Shown in pieces: positions 1 to 11,997 of a stretch of DNA of 64,000 nucleotides (positions are counted from its first letter, which is position 1; each line of letters begins with the position of its first letter). This stretch comes from Dentipellis sp. KUC8613. Taxonomy: Eukaryota > Basidiomycota > Agaricomycetes > Russulales > Hericiaceae. Under the pieces are notes generated by a model that did not search any database, was not told the origin of the DNA, and saw nothing but the letters and a program-made list of their open reading frames with translations. The stretch spans positions 138,651 through 202,650 of the forward strand of contig NSJX01000041.1 of assembly GCA_002286715.1 (NCBI GenBank). Reading direction: 5' to 3'. The position numbers and the translations under genes were made by a program.

Positions 1-991
1 CGAACGTTGGCTGGGTTAGAGCGGTAAGTCTGGGATGTGTGGGTGAGCCGTCAGATGACGAGGCCTTGGTTCCACCAGGAAGCTCGATCCATGACGGCAG
101 GCGGCGGCGCGTGAGTGTCGTAACGTGCGTGAAACTCTCATCCTGTAGGAGGGCTCGCAATGCCCCCAAGCCGGCTGAAGCAGCACAAACACAAAATCTG
201 TGAGTTCATGACATGCAATTCAGCTTCAAAAAGTGACGACTACTCACCGACCCCGGTAGCTCCTGTCAACAAAACTCGCATGCTGTAGATCGTTCAGGTA
301 TGACGAAAAGTAGTGAAGAACGATCAGATGCTCGCTGGCAGCCAAAGCCTCTGGTATTTGAACGAGCCATAGCTCTGCCGATTGTGTAAGTAGTGCACTG
401 TGATGGGGGCAATGGATAAAACATTTGTCAGCGGCCATCAAAGCAAGCGCGTTGCGTCGGCAGCAAACGATCGACAAAGTTGGAAAGAGGTCCCTTTGAA
501 TGCCACGCCATCTCATGCAAAGGCCCTTGTTCAAGACGGCCGGTGGTACGCGTACTTGTGAACGGATCCACGGCCGCAAGCCTACGCGTCCTTCTGTCAG
601 AGGTGATATCTACACACAGTGACATCTGCACAGTGAAGCTGTGCTGTATCCCTTCGTCATCGGTGTTATAGACGTTGACCTCGCTAACACCGATGACAGT
701 GCTTTCCCGTGGGCACCTCAATTGCTCGGTACCTATGAGTGCGGAGACCAAGTGTCACTGTTCGCAATACTACATGGTACATTTTTATACAATTTTATCG
801 CCTAGTTGAGCAGAGCCCGAACGTCTAGTGTCACAAAGACCTGTAGACGAGTAACTCCGGGTACACAGATTCATACCGCAACATACGCAAAATCACTTCG
901 TCAGACCCACTGGTATCAATATCATACGCCTACTTGACTTCCCCTCAATTTCGATGATCGATTCTCACTGACTCAGCATCTACTTCCTGCC
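1..991. other. Intergenic region upstream of MDR copy A1
   Basis: No gene could be supported here. The short open frames have no recognisable domain. A stretch around 389-480 (TGCACTGTGATGG, then AAAACATTTGTCAGCG) is repeated in diverged form at about 3572-3667, upstream of copy A2. This suggests the upstream flank was duplicated together with the MDR gene. The last 200 bases should hold the promoter of copy A1, but no clear TATA box was seen. Confidence 0.5.
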
Positions 992-2248
992 ATGGGTTCG
1001 TTTCTGCCATCCATCCAGCGTGCCGTCATCGTTCAGGAGGACAAGACTGTCGCAGTCGAGACAGTCCTTCTCGACAAGCCAGGACCTGGTGAAGTCCTCG
1101 TCAAGAATGCTGCAATCGGGCAGAACCCGGGGGACTGTATGTGACTAAACGACTCTCGTGCTATATACCTGACACCTTTGGTTCACAGGGAAGGCAATCG
1201 ACTTCGGTATGCTCTATGCTGGCAACGGTCTGGGCTATGACTTCGCAGGTCATATCGCAGCTCTTGGTGAAGTGGTCACGAGCTGGAAGGTCAGAGATAG
1301 AGTTGGTTTCCTCTCGAAACGGATAATTTGTCCAGTGCTGATTTTTGCAACAGGTCGCGGGCACCGGCCTGCCCTTGAAAGCCGACAAATTAGCGAAGAA
1401 TTCGTACTGTGCATGATCGCAAGGGAGAGCCCGCTCGTGCGCATCCCTGACAATATTACGGAAGAAGAGGTGGTCACGATTCCGCTTGCGGCGTCCACTG
1501 CCCTGCACGGTTTGAATCTCATTTCCGACATCCCCAAGCGTGCACCCCTAGCGGGCGGGCGTCGCTCATCTGGAGTGGCTCCTGTGCGTGGCCTGTTTAC
1601 CACTGCACTTGATACATCTGACAACGCTGTTACGCGTAGCTCCCGTCGGTCAGTTCGCTATCCAACTCGCGCGCATCTACAAGGTCATCACGACCGCTTC
1701 GCCGAAAAATCACGCTCTCGTCAAGAGCCTCGGCGCCGCCGTCGCAATTGACTGCCACGCATCCGATGTCGTCGAGCAGACCATCGCCGCTTCAGGCCGG
1801 GGCGGCGTAGACTACGTCTTCGACGCCGTCTCTGAAGGCAGTAGCTATGAGCTGGGGTTGAAGACGCTCAGGAAGGACGGGCCGCGGAAGCTCGCGCTCG
1901 TTTCTCCGCTCGATGTGAGCAACCTTGACCAGAGTGTGGACTACTATTTCGCTGCACCCATCGCGTTTCTGGACCTCGATCCCGACTTCGGGGGGCTGTC
2001 TTTATCGGTGCGTCTACATTCGGGCCGGTATAAAATTAGTAATGACATTGATACTGTATCTTCGGATGATAGCGCAACAAGGCCGAGTATAAACTCGGAC
2101 TTGATTTCTTCGAGAATGCACCAGGCTGGCTGCAGGAGGGTCGGCTCGAGCCGAACCCTGTCACCGTGCGCCCCGGCGGGCCGACTCGTGGTTTCGCCAG
2201 GTTTCGGGAACGAAGCTCGTGTACAGGGTTGCGGAGACCCCGGCCTAG
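992..2248 (+). pseudogene. ToxD-like MDR oxidoreductase, copy A1 (frameshifted)
   Basis: This is the first of nine related MDR (enoyl/quinone reductase-like) genes and it is broken. Exon 1 (992-1136) and exon 2 (from 1189) read cleanly and match copies A2 and A3. In exon 3 a deletion of about 4 bases after the SYC motif puts a TGA at 1414-1416, while the downstream reading resumes in another frame (RIPDNITEEE). A second slip lies near 1560, in the GGR-LVWGGS stretch before the cofactor loop. Exon 4 (VGQFAIQLAR onward) is readable but lacks two residues. In exon 5 about 50 bases (LSGIQAGFEFMKAG in A2) are lost near 2190. The last exon ends normally at TAG 2246-2248. Several independent lesions argue for a true pseudogene rather than a sequencing error. 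Confidence 0.85.
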
Positions 2249-3009
2249 AGACCTATATTGAGCTAAGCGCCAGTTTCAAGGAATTTTTCTGGATAGAATT
2301 CTGCTTGATTGGGATGGGCCGTTGTATCTATGATATCTCGGCCAGCGCAGATGAAAATAAGAGAATGTTCTGAAGCGGACGGACTCCGTGGGTGAAGTGC
2401 ACATACAAATGCCTCGAGAATGGACAAGCCGAGAAAAGAGGTAAATCACTTTTTTTCTTTTCCGAAGGCGGGTAATTGCTAACTCAATCATCCCCTCACG
2501 CAAATTGGAGACTTTCTCTGACGGACCGGGAAGGATCATCATCGAAGTGTTTGTCGTCGGCACCCGAGCCGAGACCCGAAGGCTGTTGCCGTTATTTCTA
2601 ACTCCGCGGCCATGCACAGCATCCGCCAGCAGCGACTCCATCAACTCTGAGCATAGCAAATGTGGTTCCTCGGCCTCCTTCTCCTTATCGTTATTCATTT
2701 TCAACCGTGCTCCGAATACACAACGGAACCTTGTTTGAAATGGTCTATCAGAGGTGCTATTCTACTCATCTCTCTATGTTTGTCAGAAAACGTAGCGGCG
2801 GGTAAGGTGGTGTCATCGGAACGATACTTACTACAGTGCCATTATATTTTGGAGAATGGGATCACCTTTCGTGCGTCGAAAGCACTCAATAACGACGATT
2901 CGCAACGGGGACAGGTGGGATTTACACTCAATATGAGCAGCTTGGATACATGTGTGGACGGACTTTGGATCATGAAGCAGAAAGGGTACGTGCAGTGCGA
3001 GTGTCAATC

Positions 3010-3240
3010 CAAGTCACCTGCACGTGTTGCTTCTCCCACAAGCACCAGCGTCTGCATCGGCATCTGTGGCTGCGGCCCGGCGCCCTTCTTCGCTCGCTCA
3101 AGAATTCTCTACTCCATGAAACTTGAATGCACCACGGGCACTACCATTGACGAACCTGACAATCGACGTCGGCTTCAGGGTCGAACAGAACTATGATTGC
3201 ATCTGGAGGAAGATAAGGTACAACAACATTCTACATTGCG
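3010..3240 (-). pseudogene. Relic of 7-helix membrane protein, last exon only
   Basis: The reverse strand aligns by eye with the last exon of the membrane protein gene at 7746-9085. It has CCTCCAGATGCAA, GTCGATTGT and TTCGTCAATGG, then GCAGACGCTGGTGC, in the same order as CCTCCAGACGCAA, GTCGACCAT, TTCGTCAATGG and GCAGACATTGGTGC in the intact gene. No open frame survives and no upstream exon was found. It lies the same way round relative to copy A1 as the intact gene does relative to copy A3, which implies that the ancestral duplicated unit contained both genes. Confidence 0.7.
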
Positions 3241-4000
3241 GCATCATGTCAGCCGCGCGGGCTTCTAAGGGAGTATTTCCTTGTACGTCCAACCGTCTGT
3301 ATCATGGTGGTAACGAAATTTGCTGACGCGATGGATGGTTTGGACCGATAGAAGCGCAGCGAGGTGGAAATGGCGCATGAGCATCGTGACATGCATGAAG
3401 CTTTCTGCCTGGAAGCTCGGGCCTTGAACTACACAAAAACATGTGTGTAAAGAAGCTATAGTCCTGTGGTCGGGCTTCCCACCGTGTAATGTGTAGAGTG
3501 ATACGGTCCCCCGGCAGGTAAGCACCAGTGGTCTATGATCGGGGATACTGACCCTCCAAGAAGCTTATCGCCGTAGTGCACTGCGATGGATGGTTTAGGA
3601 CAAAACATTCGTCAGCGCAAGCGCTCGTGAAGCGGCAAAACGCGTCGAATCGGCAGACGATTGGCACATTTGCCTCCCCTTGCGAGATGGTATTCGACGT
3701 GGCATCTATCGCGATTGCCAGTGAAGAAGTTCGTCCGATGCTTTTGAATACTACGAAGGAGTGGACTAAATTGCGGAAGATAATCTCGCTACGCAGGCTT
3801 GAACGTTCAGTGCATCTGACTCATTTCCACCGTCTCGCGATGTATCAGGTACACTTCTATTCATCGGCGTATGCCTTAACGCCTACATGAGGGGGAAATG
3901 GACGGTCTGGGCAGAAGATCCGCACTGATTCATTTCGATCACAGGCGAATACAGCAACACACGCAGTGCAAATTTGTCACAACCACATTGCGCCTACCAG

Positions 4001-4007
4001 TATAAAT
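4001..4007 (+). promoter_or_regulatory. TATA box of MDR copy A2
   Basis: TATAAAT lies about 60 bases upstream of the ATG of copy A2. Copy A3 has the same motif at a similar distance. Confidence 0.55.
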
Positions 4008-4063
4008 ACCGCTTTTGAGCCTCCCACATTTCACACCACCTCTTCTCACACCTATTATCGACG

Positions 4064-5439
4064 ATGGCTTCTTCTTTGCCCGCCACCCAGCGCGCTGTTG
4101 TCGTTCAACAGGACAAGACAGTCGCAGTGGAGAGGATCCCGCTCGACAAGCCAGGACCCGGCGAGGTTCTCGTCAAGAACGCTGCCGTCGGGCAAAACCC
4201 TGGAGATTGTGTGTGATCCTTCCTAAACACTCCTGCCATTTTCCTGATACGAATTTCTCAACAGGGAAAGGTATCGAATGGGGCATAGTCCCTCCAGGCA
4301 AAGGCTTAGGCTATGACTTCGCTGGCCGCATTGCAGCCCTTGGCGAAGGTGTCACAAGCTGGAAGATCGGAGACAGGGTAGGCTCTCCTCAGGAAGGGAG
4401 CTCTTATCGAGTAATGACGCTTAAAATTAGGTCGCTGGCACTTGCATGCCCTTCAAAGCCGACAAGATAGCGCAGACCGCATACTGCGAATACACGCTCG
4501 TAAGGGAAAAACCGCTCCTGCGCATCCCAGACAGTGTTACGGATGAAGACGCAGCGACCATCCCTCTCGCGGCCTTCACTGCTTTGGATGGCTTACACCT
4601 CATTTCCGACATCCCGAAGCGTGCACCTCTGGGTGGACGAGCATTCCTGGTCTGGGGTGGTTCCTGTGCGTTCCCCTTTCACCGTTAAACTTCATTCCTT
4701 CATTATTGAATACTGCAACACGCAGCCTCCGTTGGTCAGTTCGCTATCCAGTTCGCTCGCATCGCAGGCTACAAGGTCATCACGACGGCCTCGCCTAAGA
4801 ATCACACCCTCGTCAAAGGCCTCGGTGCCGCCGTCGCCATCGACTATCGCGCTCCGGATGTCGTCCAACAGATCATCGCTGCGTCGGGCCGGGGTGGCGT
4901 CGACTGCGTGTTCGACGCTATCACTGAGGGCAATAGTACTGAATTGGCTTCCAAGACGCTCAGGAAGGACGGGCCGAAGAAGCTCGCGCTCGTTCTACCG
5001 CTCGACATCAGCAATCTGGACCAGAGCGTAGACTACTACTTCGCTGCGCCCGTGTCGTTGTTGGACCATGACATCGACACAATGGGAATGTATCTGTCGG
5101 TGAGTCTAGGTCCAGGTCGTCGAGTACCAGCAACAATGGCTAAAACCACTGACATTGACGTGTTACTCCAGCGTAACAAGGCTGAGTTCAATGTCGGACT
5201 CGACTTTTTCGAGAAAGCTCCGGGCTGGCTGGTGGAGGGTAGGCTCAAACCTAGTCCAGTCGTTGTGCGCCCCGGCGGGTTGAGTGGCATCCAGGCTGGC
5301 TTCGAGTTTATGAAGGCTGGAAAGGTACGCAAAGCGAACTTCAATTCAGCAGAGTTTAGTCTAGAAACTCATTGGCTCATGCTTTCTCTAGGTTTCGGGA
5401 GTGAAGCTTGTGTACAGGGTCTCAGACACTCCGGCTTGA
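4064..5439 (+). CDS. ToxD-like MDR oxidoreductase, copy A2
   Basis: Predicted 355-aa NAD(P)H-dependent reductase of the medium-chain dehydrogenase/reductase superfamily, of the kind often annotated as ToxD-like or enoyl reductase-like. The substrate is unknown. Exons: 4064-4208, 4265-4377, 4431-4665, 4726-5099, 5172-5324, 5392-5439; all introns are GT-AG and phases match. The N-terminal GroES-like part (about 1-125) has GPGEVLVKN and QNPGDWK. The Rossmann part carries VWGGSSSVGQFAIQ near 158-171 and ASPKNH. There is no Cys/His catalytic zinc set at the usual N-terminal position and no four-cysteine lobe, so the common label 'zinc-binding' probably does not apply; this absence is seen, its meaning is inferred. 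No secondary-metabolite synthase lies nearby. Confidence 0.9.
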
Positions 5440-6136
5440 ATCATAACTCAAGATCAACGCCTGGGTCTAGGATGTGATTTTTGACTGTAATTTTACGCAA
5501 AGCGAGTAGCTCACTGTGTACTCCTATATGACTCGTTGTTCGATGTGGTCGAGAATAGATACTTGACCGCCAGCCTTCATCCTCTGTCAAATATCTCAGT
5601 CCTATGGCCTCTGACGTCTTTTCTAACTCCGCGGCTGTGTGCATGGCGTCCCCGGAAGCGAGGAGTCATTGGCAATATTCTTTAGCTTCCTCCTTCCTGT
5701 TACTCGGGAGTCGTCTGGTGGATCCACGGCACTGCCCCGCTTCACAAGGATGCTTTTCCAAGGCGCTAACCGGGTAGCATCTTGGCATTTGTCAGAAAAG
5801 CCAACCGCGCAGTAAGATGGCGTCATTGCTCTAATATATGAATCTCGGTGTTTACAGAAGCTACCTGCCTATCGCCGACTAGTTGAACACCCGCGACCAG
5901 CCATCTAGATTGACTGCTCATAAGCTCGTCAAAAGGTGAGCAACTCAGAAGGCCAGAGCCCAGAATAAACTAAGATATATATCTAGACGAACTAAACACC
6001 GACTTCTTGCTGCTTGGTCACTCGCGACGAGGAGAACTGGCTGAATAACGATCAACTCTGCAATATTGGCTACACAGGAGGTATAAATCCCTCGAACAGC
6101 AGTGATCTATAACACTCGCACCTAGCTACCCGCACG
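5440..6136. other. Intergenic region between MDR copies A2 and A3
   Basis: There is no gene. The part at 5608-5820 resembles the downstream flank of copy A1 (about 2600-2830), sharing TTTCTAACTCCGCGGC and a later TTTGTCAGAAAA followed by a GTAAG(A/G)TGG-GTCAT string. The A3 promoter occupies the right end. Confidence 0.5.
6082..6088 (+). promoter_or_regulatory. TATA box of MDR copy A3
   Basis: TATAAAT lies 49 bases upstream of the copy A3 ATG. Confidence 0.55.
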
Positions 6137-7536
6137 ATGTCATCCACCTTACCCTCCACCCAACGCGCTGTCCTCGTGCAGGACAAGAAGACCGTCGCTC
6201 TCGAGACGATCCCGCTAGATAAACCAGGCCCTGGCCAAGTGCTTGTCAAGAACAGCGTCATCGCGCAAAATCCTGGAGATTGTAATTCTTTCTGAGTCTT
6301 CATGTCCGCGACCGAATTGTTTGCTGATATTGAATGCCTTGCAGGGAAGGCCAGGGAATGGGACCTCGGCATCCTCAGATCAACCAAAGGTTTTGGATAC
6401 GACTTCGCCGGTCGCATAGCCGCGCTCGGAGAGGGCGTCACTGGCTGGAAAATTGGCGACCGAGTGAGTCGCATCAGTATCCGACGAAGCACCATATCAC
6501 ATAGGTACTAACGGACTGTGCAACACGGCAGGTCGCGGGGTACGTTATGCCCGTGAAAGCAACCAAGATAGCACAGAACGCGTACTGCGAGTACACTCTC
6601 GCAGCCGCGAATCCTCTCATCCGCATCCCAGATAACATCTCGGACGAAGAGGCGGCCACGATTCCACTCGCGGCGTTTACGTCCTTGCACCTCCTGAACA
6701 TCGTTGCTGACATCCCGAAACGTGCACCGCTGGGCGGCCGAGCACTGCTCGTCTGGGGCGGCTCCTGTAAGGCTTATTACCTGCGCCCGCTAGCGACCAC
6801 AATGGATACTGATGTTTTCATTTCTATGCGCTCCAGCCTCTCTCGGCCAGTTCGCGATCCAGCTCGCGCACATCGCAGGCTACAAAGTCATCGCGACCGC
6901 CTCGCCGCGGAACCACGCCCTGGTGAAGAATCTCGGCGCCGCCGTCGCCATCGACTACCATGCCCCGGACGTCGTCGAGCAGATCATCGCCGCATCTGGC
7001 CGCGACGGTGTCGACTATGTCTATGACGCCGTGGCGGAGCACGGGAGCACCGAGCTGGCGTCGAAGACGCTTAGGAAGGACGGCCCGCGGAAAGCCGCGG
7101 TGGTCATCCCGCTCGATGTGAGCAACTTGGACCCGAGCGTGGATTACTACTACAGCACGCCGGTGGCATTTTTGGATCACGATATTGAGTTTGGAGGGCT
7201 TTACATTCCGGTACGTGTTGCGAATATTGGGTTAGGGGCTATTTGCTAGCAGAATGTCGCTGACAGCTGAGAAATAGCGCAATAAGGCTGACCTGGCGCT
7301 CGGGATCGATTTTGCTGAGAATGCGAGTGGTTGGTTGAGGGAGGGGCGGTTGAAGCCTAGCCCGTTCACTGTAAGGCCTGGGGGATTGAGCGGCGTACAG
7401 GATGGCTTGGATTTTATGAAAGCCGGAAAGGTACGTGCGATGCGAGGGGTTAGTGTAAAATATGACCTCTGACGTCTTTTTCGTATAGGTGTCGGGCACG
7501 AAGCTGGTGTATAGGGTCGCGGAGACACCGGCGTAG
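6137..7536 (+). CDS. ToxD-like MDR oxidoreductase, copy A3
   Basis: Predicted 357-aa MDR reductase and a close relative of A2. Exons: 6137-6281, 6345-6463, 6532-6766, 6837-7210, 7278-7430, 7489-7536. Exon 2 is two codons longer than in A2; the other exons have identical lengths. The cofactor loop reads WGGSSSLGQFAIQ (A2 has SSSVGQ), followed by ASPRNH. The C terminus is RVAETPA. Exon 4 has VAEHGSTELASK where A2 has ITEGNSTELASK. The reading frame is intact through all splice junctions. It is convergent with the membrane protein gene that ends 210 bases downstream. The enzyme type is well supported; its substrate is not. Confidence 0.9.
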
Positions 7537-7745
7537 GAGGATGGGGCTTGAAAGTTGATTCCTTCCTATCTATAATCTATCAAAGGAATATACAACGTGC
7601 TTGAACGACAAGCTGTTCTAAACTTCTCTGCACGTAGGGTCAGGCATAAAACACGGAAAACATGGAACTTCACTTACATATATTCGGATCTTGTCAATCA
7701 GGTCAGACAGAGTCGTCTACCCGACGCACAGCGATCACCGGTATG

Positions 7746-9085
7746 TTATGCTTCCCCCGCAGGCACCAATGTCTGCATCTGCTGCGCGGTACCTTTCGTT
7801 GCCTTCGCCGTCCAGGACTCTGTCATGCCTGTAGACACGACCCGCGTATTCCCATTGACGAATCTTATGGTCGACATCTGCTCCGTGCGCGTGTACACTT
7901 GCAGTTGCGTCTGGAGGACAATCAGACAGAACGACACCCCCTGTCAAAGCGCCTCGTCAGCCGCGTGAGCATGGACATCATCTTGACAGACAGCCTAGTG
8001 AAATGAGGCCAGATGAGATGGAATGCGGATACGCACCACGATCTGTGTCATCATGTCCAGCGCAATGTACTGCCCGTTCGAACCGGCAAGGTACGTGATT
8101 AGGAACGCGAGGATCGCCGCGGTGTACAGCATGCCGGTCTCAATGACCACCACGAATATTGGCCACAGGCTCGTCGAGCCCTGCCACTGGCTGAGCCTTC
8201 CCGTGGACCATATACGATATGCGATAGCCGCTGCGAAAATGCGTGTCCTCAGAAGTTCCGCGCGACGAAAGCATAGCGACAAAGACTGGACTCACAAGTG
8301 CAGATGATGTTGATAGCTGCGGTGAGGGAGCCGAAGGAGGTGACCCAATTCAAGGCTGTAGAGAAGACGGTGGTTCCTGGCGCAGCAACAGCAAACGATA
8401 TGGAGATGGCATAGCCGCAGCCTGAACATCCGAGGATCATATATAAATAGGCGCCTGCGGTGTCAGGCAATATGATGACGCACATGCAGTTGCAATCCAG
8501 ACCGCCACGAGGGGGAACAGCACGCGCAAGCGCTTCTGGCATACGATGTAGCAGCGCCATATCTGCCGTGGTTTGTGAGTCCGTCGAGTGCTCCACGGTA
8601 TGATAATCACGGCGCACTAGGATTCCGTCCCCGAGCAGCGTCTGGGAGACGTAGAGTACAGTCTTGGTGATGTGCAGCGGGTTTTTGACATTGTGGTAAT
8701 ATGCGATCGCGCCTCCTGCCTGAGGGACCGTCACAAACGCTTGAACTAGGCGTACCACGTCAACGAGGATATGCTTCGGCCAATGATGAAAATGCGTAAG
8801 AATGACATGGGCGGAGAGGAGAGGAGAGTGGGCTGTTCACAGACGTAGCACCGGCGACCATAAAGAAGCCGATGGGGAGAAGGCGTCGCTGTGCTTGCCC
8901 GTCTTCGCCACGACGGAATATGAGAACGACGGAAATCGTCCACAGAGCGATGAACAAGCCTGCGGTGGTCTGTCAGTACTCCTTGTGGGCTTGCAATGAC
9001 GACAAGGAATACGCGCACCATAAATAAGAGTCTCGAGAAATAACGAGAGGATCTCCGCTTCATCGACAGGAATGAATGTCGACAT
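7746..9085 (-). CDS. Seven-helix integral membrane protein, Agaricomycete family
   Basis: Predicted 311-aa protein with seven hydrophobic segments, resembling the large uncharacterised seven-transmembrane family of mushroom-forming fungi. Exons on the minus strand: 9085-9019, 8959-8841, 8773-8618, 8562-8484, 8421-8296, 8230-8037, 7940-7746; every phase closes. Family-like motifs seen are FLETLIYGLFIALW (helix 1), ILVDVVRLVQAF (helix 2), LYVSQTLLGDGIL with WRCYIV (helix 3), CCGYAISISF (helix 4), IAYRIW (end of helix 5), WPIFVVVIETGMLYTAA (helix 6) and GVSFCLIV (helix 7). The tail is polar and Thr/Gln-rich. Function is unknown; a receptor role is sometimes assumed for this fold but nothing here shows it. 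A last-exon relic lies at 3010-3240. Confidence 0.85.
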
Positions 9086-10514
9086 GCTTCGAAGGCTTGA
9101 GAGCGCGGAGCAAGAAGCAATGCAAACAATGAGGATCCAAAGATGGAGAGGAAAGAAGGATCAGCGATCGAAGGGCAGGTCAACTGCGAAGGTATATGTG
9201 TCGCCTTGTCAGGGCGCAGAGAAAGACTTTTATCACATACCTGCAGAGCTTCCATATAGCATGATAGATAGCATGTCAGAATCTTGTATAGGAACACATA
9301 GAGAGCGCCGGGACGATCAACGCCGGGGCGCGTCTATCACAAGGATTCAATGAAGAAGCAGAGCAGAACTTCAAAGAAGCGTGTGAAGTTGACAGATTGT
9401 AGAGAATGACCCACCTGGACAGCGAAGATGCGGAGGGGCGGTGTCGAAGTGTGTCCTAGGCCGCACTTGTGCAGACAGATATTGCCCGCTTGCGGTGCAA
9501 GACGCTGACATAGACGAACAAGGTGTACATTCGTACAAGTTGGAAGACATTCATGGTAGAATATTAACATTGAGATATAAAGGAAGGCTTGACAAGATCA
9601 GATGGCCTATGCACTGCCACCAGGAGAAGGTACACAGTTGCGACGTTGTCAACTTCGAGCGCGATGGGCGGCGCAATTCTGCCGAGGATGAACCGTTCGC
9701 TGGAGCAACATAGAGGTAATCGGACATCCTGGAGAGAGTACAGAAGGTATCATGACCTGCAGCCCTTCCATCGATGGTGGTCTATTTGACTGTTTGGGAC
9801 GCATGACGGTAGCCTGCCTGCAAATCGCTGAGTTCTTGAGATTTCGACAGGCACAACACCTACGCAGAGCGACCTGTTGCGTCCAGGAGACCCGAAACAT
9901 ACGCGTACATATCGTGAGGAATTAGCACTGCGGACTTTGCGAGACATGTCCCCTAGAAGTGCTGGAAGTGCATGGTATACGAACTTGAGAATTCGAACAC
10001 GTCGGCATTGCCAAAGCGCCATGGGTTGCCGCCGGATCTCCATATGGCAGACCGACGGCCGACAAGAGCCGGTGTTGGCGTGTGTTTGTTGCCTTCGCTG
10101 TTCCGCACTGCGCCAGTCCCGACTCCCGACGGACCCGTGGCATTGCACTTGTCCAATGTCGTCGACGCAGGCATCGTATAGGCTTTTCTGTTTCTCCAAA
10201 CACTAAACATAGAGCCTCTGAAGTCGCTCCAATTTTTCCAAACATATAGTCAGTCCTTTTTCGCGGCAACTTCCTCCCATTCGCGTCTCACGTCGCCGCT
10301 AACACGTTTATATCCTCTCCACTGACAGCATTCTCTACTTCCCCCTGATTTTCACAGGCACACACCTCCGGCTTCATCTCAAGTCTACCCCTCGAAAGCC
10401 CCAGACCATGTTGACTGTGCCGTCGGCACAGCGACTCGGTGAGCCTCGGACGGTCGCAGAATGATTTCCCCCGCAGTCAGAGCGTGAGACCGAGGGGACT
10501 GATGCCGTTATCAT

Positions 10515-10523
10515 ATCAGATAA
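10515..10523 (+). promoter_or_regulatory. ATCWGATAA GATA-factor-like site 1
   Basis: ATCAGATAA matches the consensus known for fungal GATA-type iron repressors (SreA class). No gene start is close; the nearest iron gene ends 2.4 kb away. Confidence 0.4.
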
Positions 10524-10620
10524 ACCCTCACCCGTCCCCGTCGCCGCCGCCAAGGTGTTTCTTCCGGCCCAACTGTTCGCAATACGTGCCTGCTCCTTTG
10601 CTTCCGTGCTCAGGACCGTT

Positions 10621-10629
10621 ATCTGATAA
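10621..10629 (+). promoter_or_regulatory. ATCWGATAA GATA-factor-like site 2
   Basis: ATCTGATAA sits in the near-palindrome TTATCTGATAAG, 106 bases from site 1. Confidence 0.4.
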
Positions 10630-11997
10630 GGTCCGGTGTGCCTGTCTGCAGCCAGGAGCGCAGGGCGAAAGGTGCTCGCGCACCGCTGCTTCGGTATGAC
10701 CCCGTATGACGTGCCAACGTCTCTCGAGGCAAGAAGGCAATTTTACGGATATTCGATCTATCGGAAGGTGGGGCCTGGCGCAGACACGCCGTGACAGGCG
10801 ATTGTTTTTCATTCCGATATTATGTAGCAGCAATCGGGGCCTGGCCGACTCGCGGGATGGCCCAGGTCACCACATACTGGTGTCCAACTACAGCACAGGA
10901 AGCCGCCGGGTCGGGGTGAACGGGTGCAGTGTACAGTAAGTACTCTGTACTTACTTACGACATAGCGAAACTATGGAAGCTTCGGCTTATGAACACATAT
11001 GGCTCATGAGCTTCTTTTCTTCGAGTGCGGTCGTTGAATTTGTGGTCCGCGGATCCATGTACGAAGACGCTCAGCAACCCCACCTTCTGAGCAACGTCAG
11101 GTGAGCCCACTCTATCTCTATATCCTGCCATCAGCGCACCCTCGTGCCGCTTATCGCGAAGTACGACCATGCTTCTGCCTCCATCCAGCGCATTATATAT
11201 CCCCCCGTATGCTTGATCGACACCTCCCATTCTCATGCACGCGCGGTGCTGTGAACTGCGAGCTATATACCGCTATATCCTCGACTTGCGCGCCGATGGA
11301 TGGTCCCTCGATGTCGGTACGTGCAGGGTGCATCTGGACTCATGTTACTCTTACTGATGGTCACCATTCCAAGCATGACGAGCCCCAGGGGCCGTGGCTA
11401 CCGCCTGATGCAGCGCGGGCTCCCGCCATGGCCATACGCACCGTCGCCGTCCATCAATGTTCACCCTGCGCACATCACATGCCACCCCCAGGCTTGTCGG
11501 ACTCGACGCCCATCGACCGCACAGCACGCGCCGTGCGTCATGCCTGTTGGCTATTCTTAGTACGTGCGCTATCTGATACCCCATTCCTCCTTGCCCAGGC
11601 AACGTCCATGGAGTTAATTCGACGCTGAGGGTCCGACTGACGGTGGCGCCTCTCAAACGCAATTGGGCGTACCTGTTATGACATGACACCTGCAGATCGG
11701 ACGTTCGTGGCCAGGCCTCTCGGGGGCGCGACGCGACGTCGTGGGGCTATCTGGCATATGTCGGTTCATTGCGACTCGATCGGGCTACATTTCAAAGCGT
11801 CCGCTGAATTTGACAAGTCGAAGCTAGTGCGCCGTGTTGCAATTTGAACTTTTCGGAGGTGCTTTGGCCATTGGTGCCGGCATGGGTACATGTCGCCCGT
11901 ACCCATGCTACACCCAACACGCCCACAAAATCTTCCACGAAATGCGACCCTCCGATCGTCCATACGCTACCACCTCATCGCGGCACTTGTTCTCATC

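Larger units (their letters stand above)
2249..4063. other. Intergenic region between MDR copies A1 and A2
   Basis: There is no intact gene. The block at about 2600-2830 (TTTCTAACTCCGCGGC; TTTGTCAGAAAA; GGTAAGGTGGTGTCAT) resembles 5608-5820 downstream of copy A2. The block at 3000-3260 is a relic of the membrane protein gene found downstream of A3. The block at 3572-3667 resembles 389-480. The interval therefore reads as decayed remains of a duplicated unit. Confidence 0.6.

Noticed and set aside
428..751. Possible C-terminal relic of a membrane protein upstream of A1 (frame with FTVQMSLCVDI)
   Set aside because: The resemblance to tails of fungal seven-helix proteins is only suggestive; no upstream helix or intron could be joined.
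8455..8483. A 29-nt intron or frameshift in the membrane protein gene
   Set aside because: A 62-nt intron (8483-8422) using the next acceptor restores frame and the CCGYAISISF helix, so no oddity is needed.
9480..9720. Fragments FQLVRMYTLFVY and RFILGRIAPP on the minus strand
   Set aside because: They may be remains of another membrane protein, but no start, splice chain or complete helix set could be built.
10408..10440. Possible start codon and first exon (ATG at 10408 with a GTGAGC donor)
   Set aside because: No downstream exon with domain or frame support was found within 2 kb.
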